Source: Rhodosporidiobolus odoratus (Eukaryota; Basidiomycota; Microbotryomycetes; Sporidiobolales; Sporidiobolaceae). Taken from it: DNA of 64,000 bases. The stretch is from contig JAOANU010000012.1 in NCBI GenBank assembly GCA_034387635.1, forward strand, positions 372,001 to 436,000, read 5' to 3'. A program made the position numbers and the translations under genes. Shown in pieces: positions 20,841 to 33,616 of the stretch. The first letter of the stretch is position 1. Every line of letters begins with the position of its first letter. A model generated the notes under the pieces. The model saw only the letters and a list, made by a program, of their open reading frames with translations, was not told the origin of the DNA and searched no databases.

Positions 20841-23539
20841 ATGTCTGCCGCACCTGCAGAGTCCTTCACCTTCCAGGCCGAGATCACTCAGCTTCTCGAC
20901 CTCATCATCAGTCAGTCTCCACTCCCTCTTCAAGTCCTCCACTACTCCTCCGTCGCAGACCGTACAGACCACTGATCTGCCGCTTCCATCGCACAGACAC
21001 CTTTTACTCCAACAAGGTACACCACGTTTCCTTCACCTTGCCCGCCCGTCTTCTGTGGCGGCAGGAATCGCTCTCCCCTGCCGCGAAATAAGCTGACCTT
21101 CTCCCTCTGCCTCTACTCTACGCCCCTTGCAGGAGATCTTCCTTCGTGAACTCATCTCCAACTCTTCCGATGCCCTCGACAAGGTCCGCTACTCCGCCCT
21201 CACCGACCCGACTCAGCTCGACTCGGAGAAGGACCTCTTCATTCGCATCACCCCGGACAAGGCCAGCGGTACCCTCACCATCCGCGACTCTGGTATCGGT
21301 AGTGTGTAGCTTCCCTCGTACCCCTACTGCTGCGACGAAGTGTGCTCAGCTGCGTCTTCTACGCTTCCTCCTCGCAGTGACCAAGGCGGACCTTGTCAAC
21401 AACCTCGGTACCATCGCCAAGTCTGGCACCAAGGCTTTCATGGAGGCTCTCTCCTCCGGCGCTGACATCTCCATGATTGGTCAATTCGTACGTCAGATCG
21501 TCCTCGTTCTCTGTTCGAGTATGCCTGACCGTTTTCCTCCTTCCTCAGGGTGTTGGTTTCTACTCCGCCTACCTGGTTGCCGACAAGGTTACTGTCATCA
21601 CCAAGCACAACGACGACGAGCAGTACATTTGGGAGTCTGCTGCCGGTGGAACCTTCACCATCACCCAGGACACCGTCAACCCCTCCCTCGGCCGCGGTAC
21701 CCAGATGATCCTCCACATGAAGGAGGACCAGCTTGAGTACCTCGAGGAGAAGAAGATCAAGGACATCGTCAAGAAGCACTCCGAGTTCATCTCCTACCCC
21801 ATCCAGCTCGTCACCACCAAGGAGGTTGAGAAGGAGCTCGAGGAGGAGGAGGAGGAGAAGGAGGGCGACGACAAGCCCAAGATCGAGGAGGTTGAGGACG
21901 AGGAGAAGACCAAGGAGAAGAAGAAGAAGGTGCGCCGTTGCCCTAGCTCGCTCGTCCTGCCTCGGCTCATCCTGATTCGCTATTCCTGGGCAGACCATCA
22001 AGGAGAACGTCACCGAGCAGGTTGAGCTCAATAAGACCAAGCCTCTGTGGACTCGCAACCCCCAGGACATCACCCCTGAGGAGTACGGCGCGTTCTACAA
22101 GTCGCTCACCAACGACTGGGAGGACCACCTCGCTGTCAAGCACTTCTCCGTTGAGGGTCAGCTTGAGTTCAAGGCTATCCTCTTCATCCCCAAGCGGTGC
22201 GTGATCTTTTCACCTACGCCCATCGTTTGCGCCCGACTGACAGGCTTCGCACCTGCAGTGCTCCCTTCGACCTCTTCGAGTCCAAGAAGAAGCGCAACAA
22301 CATCAAGCTCTACGTTCGCCGCGTCTTCATCATGGACGACTGCGAGGACCTCATCCCTGAATACCTCAACTTCATCAAGGGTATCGTCGACTCTGAGGAC
22401 CTCCCCCTCAACATCTCGCGTGAGACCCTGCAGCAGAACAAGATCCTCAAGGTCATCCGCAAGAACCTCGTCAAGAAGGCTCTCGAGATGCTCCAGGACA
22501 TTGCTGAGGACAAGGACAACTTCGGCAAGTTCTACGAGGCGTTCGGCAAGAACATCAAGCTCGGCATCCACGAGGACTCGCAGAACCGCTCCAAGCTCGC
22601 TGAGTTCCTCCGCTTCCACTCGACCAAGTCTGGAGAGGAGATGATCTCGCTCAAGGGTGTGTTTCCTCCCCCCTCTCGCGTCTGTTCTGATCGTACTGAC
22701 GATGACTCGCTCGACAGACTACATCACCCGCATGCCCGAGCACCAGAAGAACATCTACTACCTTACCGGAGAGTCCCTCTCGCAGGTCCGCGACTCTCCC
22801 TTCCTCGAGATCTTCAAGAAGAAGGGCTTCGAGGTTCTCCTCATGGTCGACCCCATCGACGAGTACGCCACCACCCAGCTCAAGGAGTACGAGGACAAGA
22901 AGCTCGTCTGCGTTTCGAAGGACGGCCTCGAGCTCGAGGAGACCGACGAGGAGAAGGCCGCTCGCGAGGAGGAGTCCAAGCAGTTCGAGGACCTCACCCG
23001 CACCATGAAGGACATTCTCGGTGACCGTGTCGAGAAGGTTGCCATCTCGAACCGTATTGCCGACTCGCCTTGCGTTCTCGTCACTGGCCAGTTTGGTTGG
23101 TCCGCCAACATGGAGCGTATCATGAAGGCGCAGGCACTCCGTGACTCTTCCATGTCTTCTTGTGCGTTTCCTTCCTGGCAACTCCTCGCGCTACTTTCGC
23201 TGACCTTGTCTGTACTTATCCTTCACAGACATGCAGTCCAAGAAGACTCTCGAGATTAACCCCTCGAACGCCATCGTCAAGGAGCTCAAGAACAAGGTTC
23301 TCGAAAACGCCACCGACGGTGCCGTCCGCGACCTCGTCGTCCTCCTTTACGAGACCGCCCTCCTCACCTCTGGGTTCACCCTCGACAACCCGGTCGACTT
23401 TGCCACCCGCATTCACTCTATGATCTCGCTTGGTCTCTCGATTGACACGGAGGAGGAGCCGGCAGCGGCCGAGGAGTCGGGTGATGCGCCCCCTCCTCTC
23501 GAGTCGGCCGGTGTCTCTTCCATGGAGGAGGTCGATTAA
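20841..23539 (+). CDS. HSP90: Cytosolic heat-shock protein 90
   Basis: ATP-dependent chaperone dimer for kinases, steroid-receptor-like proteins and other clients. Exons: 20841-20910, 20997-21016 (20 bases), 21133-21301, 21378-21487, 21549-21929, 21994-22196, 22259-22656, 22718-23161 and 23229-23539. The GHKL ATPase domain shows [37 protein letters not shown] and [17 protein letters not shown] highly charged Glu/Lys linker follows (about residues 215-260), then the middle domain ([30 protein letters not shown]) and the dimerisation domain. The protein ends in MEEVD, the docking peptide for TPR co-chaperones, which marks it as the cytosolic form and not the ER or mitochondrial paralogue. Full length for the family. 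The BAG genes at the left end may be Hsp70-side partners in the same folding network, but that is only inference. Confidence 0.98.
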
Positions 23540-24849
23540 GAGGTGTTCAGGTGTCTAGGTGCTTTACTTTCATTCCGGTTCTTCACTCTTTCGCGGTTCT
23601 TTTCTCTCTCGTTTTTAGTCAGCTTTCCCCTACGATCAGTCCTCTATGACGCAAAAGATGAGTTCAAACATCGCACCCGGGCTCTTGTGGAGACTGGCAA
23701 AGAAACGATTACGAGAGCTCCGAGCACACGGTATGAGAGCTGGGGCGTCGATCATCTCAACGAGCTGGGTTCGCATCGCCGTTTCGACGGAGAATGGCAG
23801 CTCAGATGTGCACTCAGTTTTACTCGCGGGATTGTCGATCACTTGGCGTACACTCTGCCTAAGAAAGTGCCGAGCGTTGCGGCGAGAGTCGACAATCTCA
23901 GCAGTGTCCAGACCGAGGCGTGGTAGTTCGGTAGTCAATTCATCACGCAGGTCCTGCAGTATATTATTGCTCAACGGTCTCGCATTCGCGTCGGCTTTGG
24001 GGATGAAAATGAGAGATTGGCATGAAGGTACCGACAGATTCCCTTGATTCCGCTGTTCGGCATATTGCAGCTTTGACGCAAGATAGGCGACTCCTGCAGG
24101 AGACAGTCTGGAGTGCATCGGCGTAAAGTCGTGCTTTTGCTACAGCCACCTTAGCCGGACGGAGAGTCAAGGCGGAACAAGGAAGGTTTGGCGTTTTCAG
24201 CCGTGGAGGACCTGCTTGTGCCGCCGGTAGACCTCGTCCAGTCGGAGGTATCGTCCGATCAGTAGCTTTCAGGGCTTCGGGTACCAAGAGCACGTCAGTA
24301 CGCAGAGGGGCAGGCAGCAAGGGGTGGACGAAGACTTACGAGCTTCTGAACACCCCCGAGAATAGTAAGCATGATGCACTTCTGCTTCGCCTCAGACCGC
24401 ACAGCTTCATTCCTTCGTTTCTCCACAGGGGTAGCATGTCCTCATTGCACATAAAGCGATCGTTGAGGCGAGAAGGAGTCGAGGTGATGAAGATTGTCTA
24501 GTACCGAGTTCGGAGCGAGGGGTGATCGGAACAGCGCGGTCGTAGCTATACGAAGCTGCTGACTAGACTGAGCTAGCGTGCTCGTCTTGAAGAGCCGAAC
24601 GAGGTGTGAACAAGCGGGAGGAAGGTCAAGAGGTCGCTCGATCGCTCTCCCTTCGACTACAGACCCATCATCGTACTACGGGGACCAGGAACGGCTTATA
24701 GTAGCACTGATATTACATCGCCACACCCCGACAGCTCCCCCCTTCTCAGCCGACGTCCTCCCCTTCCTCCCGTTCAACTTCTGTTTCGCGCCCGTCTCTT
24801 CCCATTCTTCGACGGTGCACACATCGAGGGACATTCCGTCGCATCCGAG
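23540..24849. other. Intergenic region between HSP90 and the Pex8-like gene
   Basis: About 1.3 kb. It contains the HSP90 3' end, the upstream region of the next gene and a possible very small spliced minus-strand frame (24197-24372, listed separately). A 160-codon minus-strand frame (23636-24118) has no recognisable motif and is probably chance. Confidence 0.4.
24197..24372 (-). CDS. Candidate small spliced ORF, 33 codons
   Basis: The ATG at 24372 opens MLTILGGVQKL, followed by a perfect GTAAGT donor at 24339. A 74-base intron ends at an AG, and the continuation is LLIGRYLRLDEVYRRHKQ and a few residues to a TGA at 24197-24199. The open frame also extends upstream of the ATG through a Lys/Arg/Glu-rich stretch to about 24430, so a longer product with an upstream exon is possible. 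The splice signals are better than expected by chance, but there is no family match I know. Treat as a hypothesis. Confidence 0.22.
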
Positions 24850-27382
24850 ATGGCCGCAACAGACCCAACTCTCCTCCTACAGGATCTACTATCACCGCCA
24901 TCGCCCGCCTACCCTCCCCCCACCCTCCTCCGGCAACTCTCCTACCATCTCGCCTCCCTTCCCTTGCGCCCACCACACCTCGAGCTCCTCAAGCTCCTCG
25001 TACAGTCTACAGTGTCAAGCCGCGCTATCTGGACCGCACCTGCGGAACCAACGCAGCGATTTGAACGGCTGCAGCTGGCGTTCGAAGCTATCCGGCAAGG
25101 GGTGCTGCTGAGACTTGACCAGCTCAGCCGGCCAAAGAGTGAGGGCACGAGGAGGACCCCTGATGACAGAGGCGGAGGAGGTGGTGGCTGGTCCGCTCGG
25201 CGCGACTTGCATGCTTTCCTTGCTGCCTTTTCAGCCGGTTTGTGGGCGGACGCCGGTGCTCTCACGCGGGAAGAAGGGGTAGAACTCACTGTGCGGCTAG
25301 CTCTGAGCTCGGGCGTACTCAGCGCGCTGCAGGAATGGAAACGGAACCAGGGCAAGCTTTGGGTAGGCGGTGGGAAAGGCATCGAGGGATGTGAGCGAGA
25401 AGTGGGGAAGGCGTGGGAGGGATGGAGTGAAGCCATGCAAGGTGCGTTCCCTACCTACTAAGTTAAAACATCTGCTGATTGATTGACTTTCTACAGCCGG
25501 CGGTGACTTTCCAGCGTGGGCAGCTGCCCAGACCCTACCTTCCATTTCAGCAGAGACTTTGGCGCAGTCCTTTCCAGTTGCGGTACGACCGATTCATCCT
25601 ACTGTTTGGCGTCCACTCATCGTTTGGTATCCAATAGGCCGCCCTACGCTGTCTTGCCGATTCCTTCTCGTCCGCCTTCGCATCAGGCGAAGCATTCTCG
25701 TCGCCTCCACTGTCTGCCGATCTCAGCCAAACGGCCGAAGGACTCTCGTGGGCTGCTCCCTCACCCTCGCGCAACCATCTAACGGCTCTCGTCACTGCAC
25801 CACTCTTTACCGCTCTGGGTCCACTATCGCGCGCCGTTGGTCGAGCGGTGGAAGCGGCAGCTATCCTCTCACGCTCGTCTACGCTGAACTCAGGCGCTGC
25901 CCTCTCTTCCCTGCAGCGCCTTTCTACCACTCTGCTCGACATCTCTTCCAAGCTGTCAGCTGGCTGGGCTACGACACCTTGGTCAGACCTGCTCGACGAC
26001 TCTTCCCTCTCCCCCTTAACCCGCTCACAAACTGCCCCTTGGACGCTCCTCAAGACTCTCCTCTTCTCACAAACTCTCATCTACTCTTCCCTCCTTCAAG
26101 TCGTCTCGTACACTCGTAGCCAAGGAGACGAGCCAACCCTCCTACAACGAGAACTCGCAAGTCAGGCGGTTCAAGCGCTGGGGAAGACTTACTTTATCGC
26201 GCTCAAGTTCGGACAGAGCGGGTTCGAGGCCTGGAGAGCGGTACTGGCTGGGCTGGTCGAAGTGGCGGCGGCTGGTCGATCTCATGACGAGAATGCGGAG
26301 AACGTCAGCCCGGCGGTGGAGCTGGTGCGCTCGCTCGATGCGAGAGGAGGAACAGGCACAGGTGGAATACATGACAGAGCAGTGGAAAGAGCGGAGGTGA
26401 CGTTCTGGATGAACACGGTTGAGCAGGTCATGCGGGACCTTGAGGATGATTACGTCGAGCGAAGAGTGCTGAGAGGGATTAGGCCGTGAGTGCTTCTCTC
26501 GTCGATGCCAGAGGAAGGAGCTCACATGGCTTTTCCCTGCGCAGGTACCTGGACGACGCCCGCTATCGCGATACATTCGAAGCAGCTCATTCCGTCCTCC
26601 TCGCCATCTTCGCCGCGAATAAGCGCTGCATGGTTGACATTGCGCCGTGGTACACGGCTCTACTCCTCCGCGTATGTCACTGATTGTTCGTAAACGACGC
26701 TATCCCCGCTGATCCACTCTGTTCGCAGACGTATCCCTCCCTATTATCCACGGCCCAATTCCGCCTCGCATTCTCGACCATGGTCGACGGGGTGTGCTCT
26801 GCTGGCGACGACGCTCTGGCCTGGTGGAGTATACAGGAACTGCTTGCTGCTGCTGAAGCTCTGCCCGTCGCTGCTTCCACGCCCTCCCTTGACGCAGCGG
26901 ATGTCGCAGCTCTTCCCTCCGGAAACACCGCGTTCGCGCCTTCTGCTCCGCAACCGCCCGCACTTCCGATTCCATCAGCCGACACTGCAGGATCGGCCAC
27001 TCCTCTCGACACACGCGCTCTGACGCTCCCTCGGGGCGGTTACCTCCTCGCCCTCTCTTCCCTCCTCCCCTCCGTCTCGCTACCTCTCCTCCCTCTCCTC
27101 CTCTCCCTTCTTGAAGATCTCCTCCGCGCCGAACCTCCAGACCACGACGGTCGAAGTGCGGTGGTTGAGTTTGTGTTTGAGGTTGTTGGGGAGGGGATGG
27201 ATGCGAGGAAGAGGGAGGTTGGGGTTGAGTGGTGGATGGAGAGGAGTGGTGAGTTGATGAGAGGGACGAATTTGGAGCGAAGAGAGAGGGTGCTAGTGGG
27301 AGGGGAAGGAGGTAGGGCAGATGCAGAAGTGGCTGAGGAACAGGGAGATTCGGGAGGAAAGGAAGAGGTCGAAGTTTCTTAG
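24850..27382 (+). CDS. Probable peroxisome biogenesis protein Pex8
   Basis: Exons: 24850-25441, 25497-25582, 25638-26485, 26545-26671 and 26729-27382. The product is a largely helical, Leu/Ala-rich protein of about 770 residues. The strongest link is the second half: FWMNTVEQV, EAAHSVLLAIFAANKR, then DIAPWYTALLL joined to TYPSLLSTAQFRLAFSTMV. From memory this order matches fungal Pex8, an intraperoxisomal membrane-associated factor that bridges the docking and RING complexes of the import machinery. The C-terminus is Glu/Gly-rich and ends in VEVS, so there is no SKL-type PTS1, which many Pex8 proteins carry. No strong transmembrane segment is seen apart from a Leu/Pro-rich stretch near 27050-27130. 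The name rests on remembered motifs only; an unrelated helical repeat protein is possible. Confidence 0.55.
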
Positions 27383-27703
27383 GGTTCTGCGGTACCATCT
27401 TTTGTTGCGCAAGCTGTGCCTGTTGTGGCTGAAATCCTCTGCTGCCTGTACGTGGCCCCGGAACTGCGAGCAGGAGCAGACAGGAGCAGTCATGTGAAGA
27501 ATGCGGAGGTGGGAACTGCTTTCGCTTCAATAGCACACCTCGACTCGCTCAGAAGCCTACTGAGACTACCTTCGAACGTCACAAATCACTCAAGCTACCT
27601 GCCCAAGCACCGAATAGTTCTCCCGCACCCGTCTCGCTGATCCCGCCGCCTCCGCTCCATCTTCATCATCCGCCGCCGGTATCTCCCCATCTTCAATCTC
27701 AGG
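27383..27703. other. Short intergenic region before the sirtuin
   Basis: A 321-base gap between two same-strand genes. It ends in a C/T-rich leader before the ATG at 27704. Nothing else is recognisable. Confidence 0.5.
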
Positions 27704-29465
27704 ATGGGTCCTTCGCCTTCCAAGTCTCCACCCAAGAAGCCAACGATCTACAGCGCCTTCCCGCACCTCTCGCCGGACGAGACACCACAATTGAAGGATA
27801 TCGCGAGGCTGATTCGGGATGGGAAGGCAAAGAGGGTCTTAGTCATGGTGCGCTTGCCTTCGGATGTTCGAGGAGAGTGTTGAACGTGGAAGCTGACGAC
27901 AGGCGTAACTGAAGGCGGGTGCAGGTATCTCGACATCGGCCGGAAGTGCGTTTTCTTCTTTTTTTTTTCCTCGCTTACACCTGCAGTGTTGTTACCTCTT
28001 ATGCAGAGCAGAGCTGACGTTTGCACACCCGCAGTCCCGGACTTTCGCTCTCCCGGAACAGGTCTGTACGACAACCTGGCCAAATATGACCTTCCTTAGT
28101 TCGTCTGCCTCATCCCCTTCGAGCCGTTCTTCGGTAAGATCAAGGCTTGACAAGGTCACTTTATGCAGTCCTGAAGCTATCTTCGATATCGACTATCTTT
28201 CCGAGCGACCAGAAGCGTTCTATACACTCGCGAAGGAGCTCTACCCGGGCAACTTCAAGCCGACCACGACCCACTACTTCTTCAAGTTACTGCAGGACAA
28301 AGGACTGTTGAAGGGTGTGTGAGTCCCCGACCTCTGCTCACCTCCGTGCCTGATGACAGAGGGGACTGACGAGTCAACCTCGATATCAGCTGGACACAAA
28401 ACATCGATACCCTCGAGCGGATAGCAGGAATCGAGGACGACTTCATCGTCGAAGCGCATGGTGCGTTGTCATCACATGTTCTCGTTCCACCAGTCCTTAC
28501 GCATGTAGCGCTTAAAAGGAAGATGCGCTGCGCGTGTCCAACCTTCCTAATCCTCCTGGACTTGGGCCCGTGATGCAGGTTCCTTCGCCTCAGCTGAATG
28601 TCTAAACTGTGGCAAACATTACTCGCAAGAGGAGATCAAGCCCCGCATAATGGAAGGAGAGGTCGTGCGGTGTTTGGAGAGCCGGTGCAAGGGCAGGAAG
28701 GATGCGTTGTTCGTTTTCCATTTCCCCCTAGGCCGCGAAAGCCGCGTGGGCTTAGCGATGCTTTTGTTTGTGCAGAATCAAGCCCAGAATCGTTTTCTTC
28801 GTACGCTGCCTCCTGTATCGTCTACCCGCAACCTGTTTCTGATCGGTGGTCTCTTCTTCGCGTCTGCTCAGGGCGAAGGCCTCCCCGACCGATTCTTCTC
28901 CCGCATCTCGCACTTCTCCTCCTGCGACCTCCTCATCGTCCTCGGCACTTCTCTCACCGTCGGACCGTTTAACTCCCTCCTCCACCGCGTGCCTTCAACC
29001 TGTCCTCGCCTCCTCATCAACCTCGAAAAAGTTGGACAAGCCGATTTCCCCGGTGACAAGGGGTTTGAGTTTGAGAAGAAGGGGGGGAGAGATGTGAGTT
29101 GGTTGGGACAGGTGGATGAGGGAGTCGAGGCATTGTGTAGGTTGGTTGGGGAGGGGTGGGGTGGAGAGTTGGAGAAGTTGAGGAGGAAAGGGTGGGCGAA
29201 GTTGGATGCAGAAGCAACCGCTCTAGAGACGGAGGACGAAGATGAGGAAGAAGCGGGAGAGAAGCAAGTGGAGGTGGTCGAGGCTGTTGGAGAAGCTCTC
29301 AATAGCCGAACTGGGGAGCAGCTGCAAGAAGGCAGAGCATCACAAGCTGAGCCAGCGCGAAAGGAAGGTGAGGTAGTGGTGGACAAGGCAGTGGACGAGC
29401 TGACGAAGGCAGTTCAGCGAGTGGAACTCGACGGGGAGAAGGTGGTCGCAGAGGGAACACTGTAA
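27704..29465 (+). CDS. NAD-dependent protein deacetylase, Sir2 family (Hst2/SIRT2 type)
   Basis: Removes acetyl groups from lysines using NAD. Exons: 27704-27847, 27915-27945 (31 bases), 28035-28098, 28169-28318, 28390-28460, 28579-28708, 28776-28800 (25 bases) and 28872-29465. The Rossmann-fold motif reads AGAGISTSAGIPDFRSP, followed by TGLYDNLAKYDLPYPEAIF, which is typical of the class I Hst2/SIRT2 branch. TQNIDTLE and the catalytic His in VEAHGSF are present. The zinc ribbon has CLNC and a later CLESRC pair. KPRIVFFGEGLPDRF and LIVLGTSLTVGPF complete the NAD pocket. After the core there is an acidic, Glu-rich C-terminal tail of about 90 residues that is probably disordered. Hst2-type enzymes are mainly cytoplasmic. 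Confidence 0.92.
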
Positions 29466-30598
29466 TACGCAGGTTCATTTGTGGGTGCATTCTGGCGCTA
29501 CCCATGAATACTTCCCAGACAGCTTCCTTGCGGCTCATCGTTGAGGCCCGAGGATAGAGTACAAAGCAGTTCTGACCATGAGGGAAAGACAGCGGAGAGT
29601 GTAGACAGTCGACTCTCCACACCGGCGCGAGCGGTCCAGCGCATTCACCAAGCAAGGCTCCCGTGCAATGCTGGTTTCGCGCGCGCACGTAGACGGAACA
29701 GTCGCGACAGGCGTGTCAACTGCAGCGGATGGATGAAAGAAAGCAGAGTCTGGATAATAGTCGATTGCAAATCGTCCCGCAGCACAATCGAGTCTTGGTA
29801 GCGCTTGATTACGGATACGAGCGCAGAGCGCAATCGAGTCAGCGAAGCTGATGTATGGGTACTGCTCAGTCAGACTGAAGTGGGGCACGAAGCGGCAGGC
29901 AGGTTGCGCAGGTTGCGTACTAGCGAGCGAAGAAAAGTGGTTCGGAGTGAGGGACGACGTGTACAACGAGAAAGCACAGGAGTACGACGGCAGTCGAGGT
30001 GAGTCCTCGAGACTTCGCGCATGGCTGGAGAGAATACCCTGGAGGTAGCGAAGGATGCATGTCAAGAGCAAGAGAGAGAGATGCTCCAATGGCTGCTTGG
30101 GTACTGCCACCGCTTGCTTGCCACGACTGCGTAGGCGCCACCAGCTTACTCGAGCCACTCTCAGTAGTCGTTCTAGATCCGTCCAACCTCAACCGCTGTC
30201 GAGCCAACGTCGGTTGTCCCAACCTTCCCACTCCCCCCCCCCCGTTCCACCCCATCTCTCTACACACACACACACACCACGTACAGTGTATACAGCCACG
30301 TCAGTTTATCCCTTGTCAGCAATCTCTAGACCCTCTCGGATCTATCTAGAGTGACTGCGAGGAATGCGGGCAAAGCTCTGCCACCGCACCTCCAAACACC
30401 TCATATCGCCAATCTCGACAACAACGCGCTTGAGACACAGTCTGAACGTACACACGGATAGCGGCTGACGTTACTACACTTCCACCGCAGCCTCTACCCC
30501 CCCACTCGTCCTCAAAGTCTAGTTCTCGCGCGTCGTTCCCGTCGACCTCCTCACTCTCCTTCACCTGAAACCGCTCGCATCCGTCCAGCTAGTCAACC
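29466..30598. other. Intergenic region upstream of PP1
   Basis: A 1.1 kb gap. It carries a run of 11 C at 30233-30243 and a CA dinucleotide repeat at 30262-30277. The 207-codon minus-strand frame (29535-30158) has no family features and is probably chance. The rest is presumably PP1 promoter and leader. Confidence 0.45.
30262..30277. repeat. CA dinucleotide microsatellite
   Basis: About eight tandem CA units in the PP1 upstream region, just after an 11-base run of C. Such tracts are often length-variable between strains. Confidence 0.85.
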
Positions 30599-32310
<1,712 letters not shown>

Positions 32311-33616
32311 ATACCCCGCCCTCCTCTCCCCGCCGCCTTTTCGTCCGACCCCATCCTTCTCCCGGCTCTCGCGTCCTTCCGACTTCGTTTGTCATCCTTT
32401 TGTCCCCTCCCCTCCTCCTCCCGTACTTTCATCATAGCTTATTCGCCGTGGTACCCTCTCCGCCCTCCATTCTCTTCTCCTCGTTCCCATGTCTCCTCGC
32501 CCTATACCAACCCTCTCTCCCTTCGCTGGCCCCGCCGTCTTCTTCTTCTTCTTGTTCCCCAACCCAACCTTTGACGGCGCGCCTCATCGTCTGTTCGTAC
32601 GATTTTCGTCCTCCGGCTGTATATCACTCCTGTTTCTCTTCACCCCTTTCATGACGACGACGATGAAGGAGCGCGAAAGCACGGGCCTCGGCGGCAATGG
32701 GGGCTGGTGTATTTTAAACTTCCTTCTTTTCCCTATCTCTTGTCAACTTATGCACACGAGTCCGACTCACTCGATCGGAGCTTGACTAGCCAAGCCATCG
32801 AGAGCTGCGGTTCTTCGCAGGAGAAATCTGCTTGCATGCTAGGCCTTCGTGGGGGATAGACTCTGCTGGATACATTAACGCCCTTCTCTATCCGAGTCTC
32901 TGGTTCAGCCTGTGTAGGGGCGGTCTGACTGTCAGATGGGGAGAGATGATATATAGTTGATCCAATCTAAGTGGAGGAAGCAAGAGGAAGGAAGGATACG
33001 AGGCAAGTTGAGCGCGCCTTGATGAGCCAGTGAGAGCAAGTTGGAGTATCCTGTGTAGCTGAACTAGATCCCGTGACAGGCATTCCGATGAAGACGAGCA
33101 GAGTTGAGAATAGTGAATAGTGAATATCTTTGGTACGTACGTACGTGGTAGGGCGTAGACAGTCACTGACTTGGGGTGGGCATGCGACCTGAGATAGACA
33201 TCGAGGCATAGTCCGCTCTGGGTCTAGTAGGACCTGCACTTAACTTCCGCCAGAGGCGCTTCCGATCTACAATAGAAGAGGTCGAAAGGCGGTCGGATGG
33301 GGGGCGTACCTCATATCGGCTCCCCTTCCCGCTCACCACTTTGCGCTCACACCTGAGACCAGTCACCTCATCTCGCCATCTCGCAATCTCGCTCTCGCTC
33401 TCTCTCTCTCCGGATCCCCACACCTTTCATGGCAGCGGGAAGAGTCGGCGGCAAGGCGGCGATAAGGTGGGGAGGCAGCTAGCGTAAGCAGACGATAAAG
33501 GAAGAGATGCATGAATAATAACAATGCCAATGATGAACGCTGTGCTACGCTACAAGGACTGCTGATCTACATGGTGAGCGGCTTCTTCCTCCCTGACTCC
33601 GACTTCGGCACGCCTC
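32311..33616. other. Convergent intergenic region
   Basis: A 1.3 kb gap between two genes pointing toward each other, so it holds two 3' ends and no promoter is required. It is C/T-rich on the PP1 side. A short GTAC repeat lies near 33135-33147. No gene is supported. Confidence 0.5.

Noticed and set aside
21438..22073. 211-codon antisense frame inside HSP90
   Set aside because: Shadow of the charged linker of HSP90; no independent evidence.
23636..24118. 160-codon minus-strand frame after HSP90
   Set aside because: Lies in the HSP90 3' region and shows no family features.
29535..30158. 207-codon minus-strand frame upstream of PP1
   Set aside because: No ATG in good context and no recognisable domain; overlaps probable PP1 promoter.
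33131..33149. GTAC tandem repeat as a regulatory element
   Set aside because: Short simple repeat in a convergent 3' region; no basis for a function.
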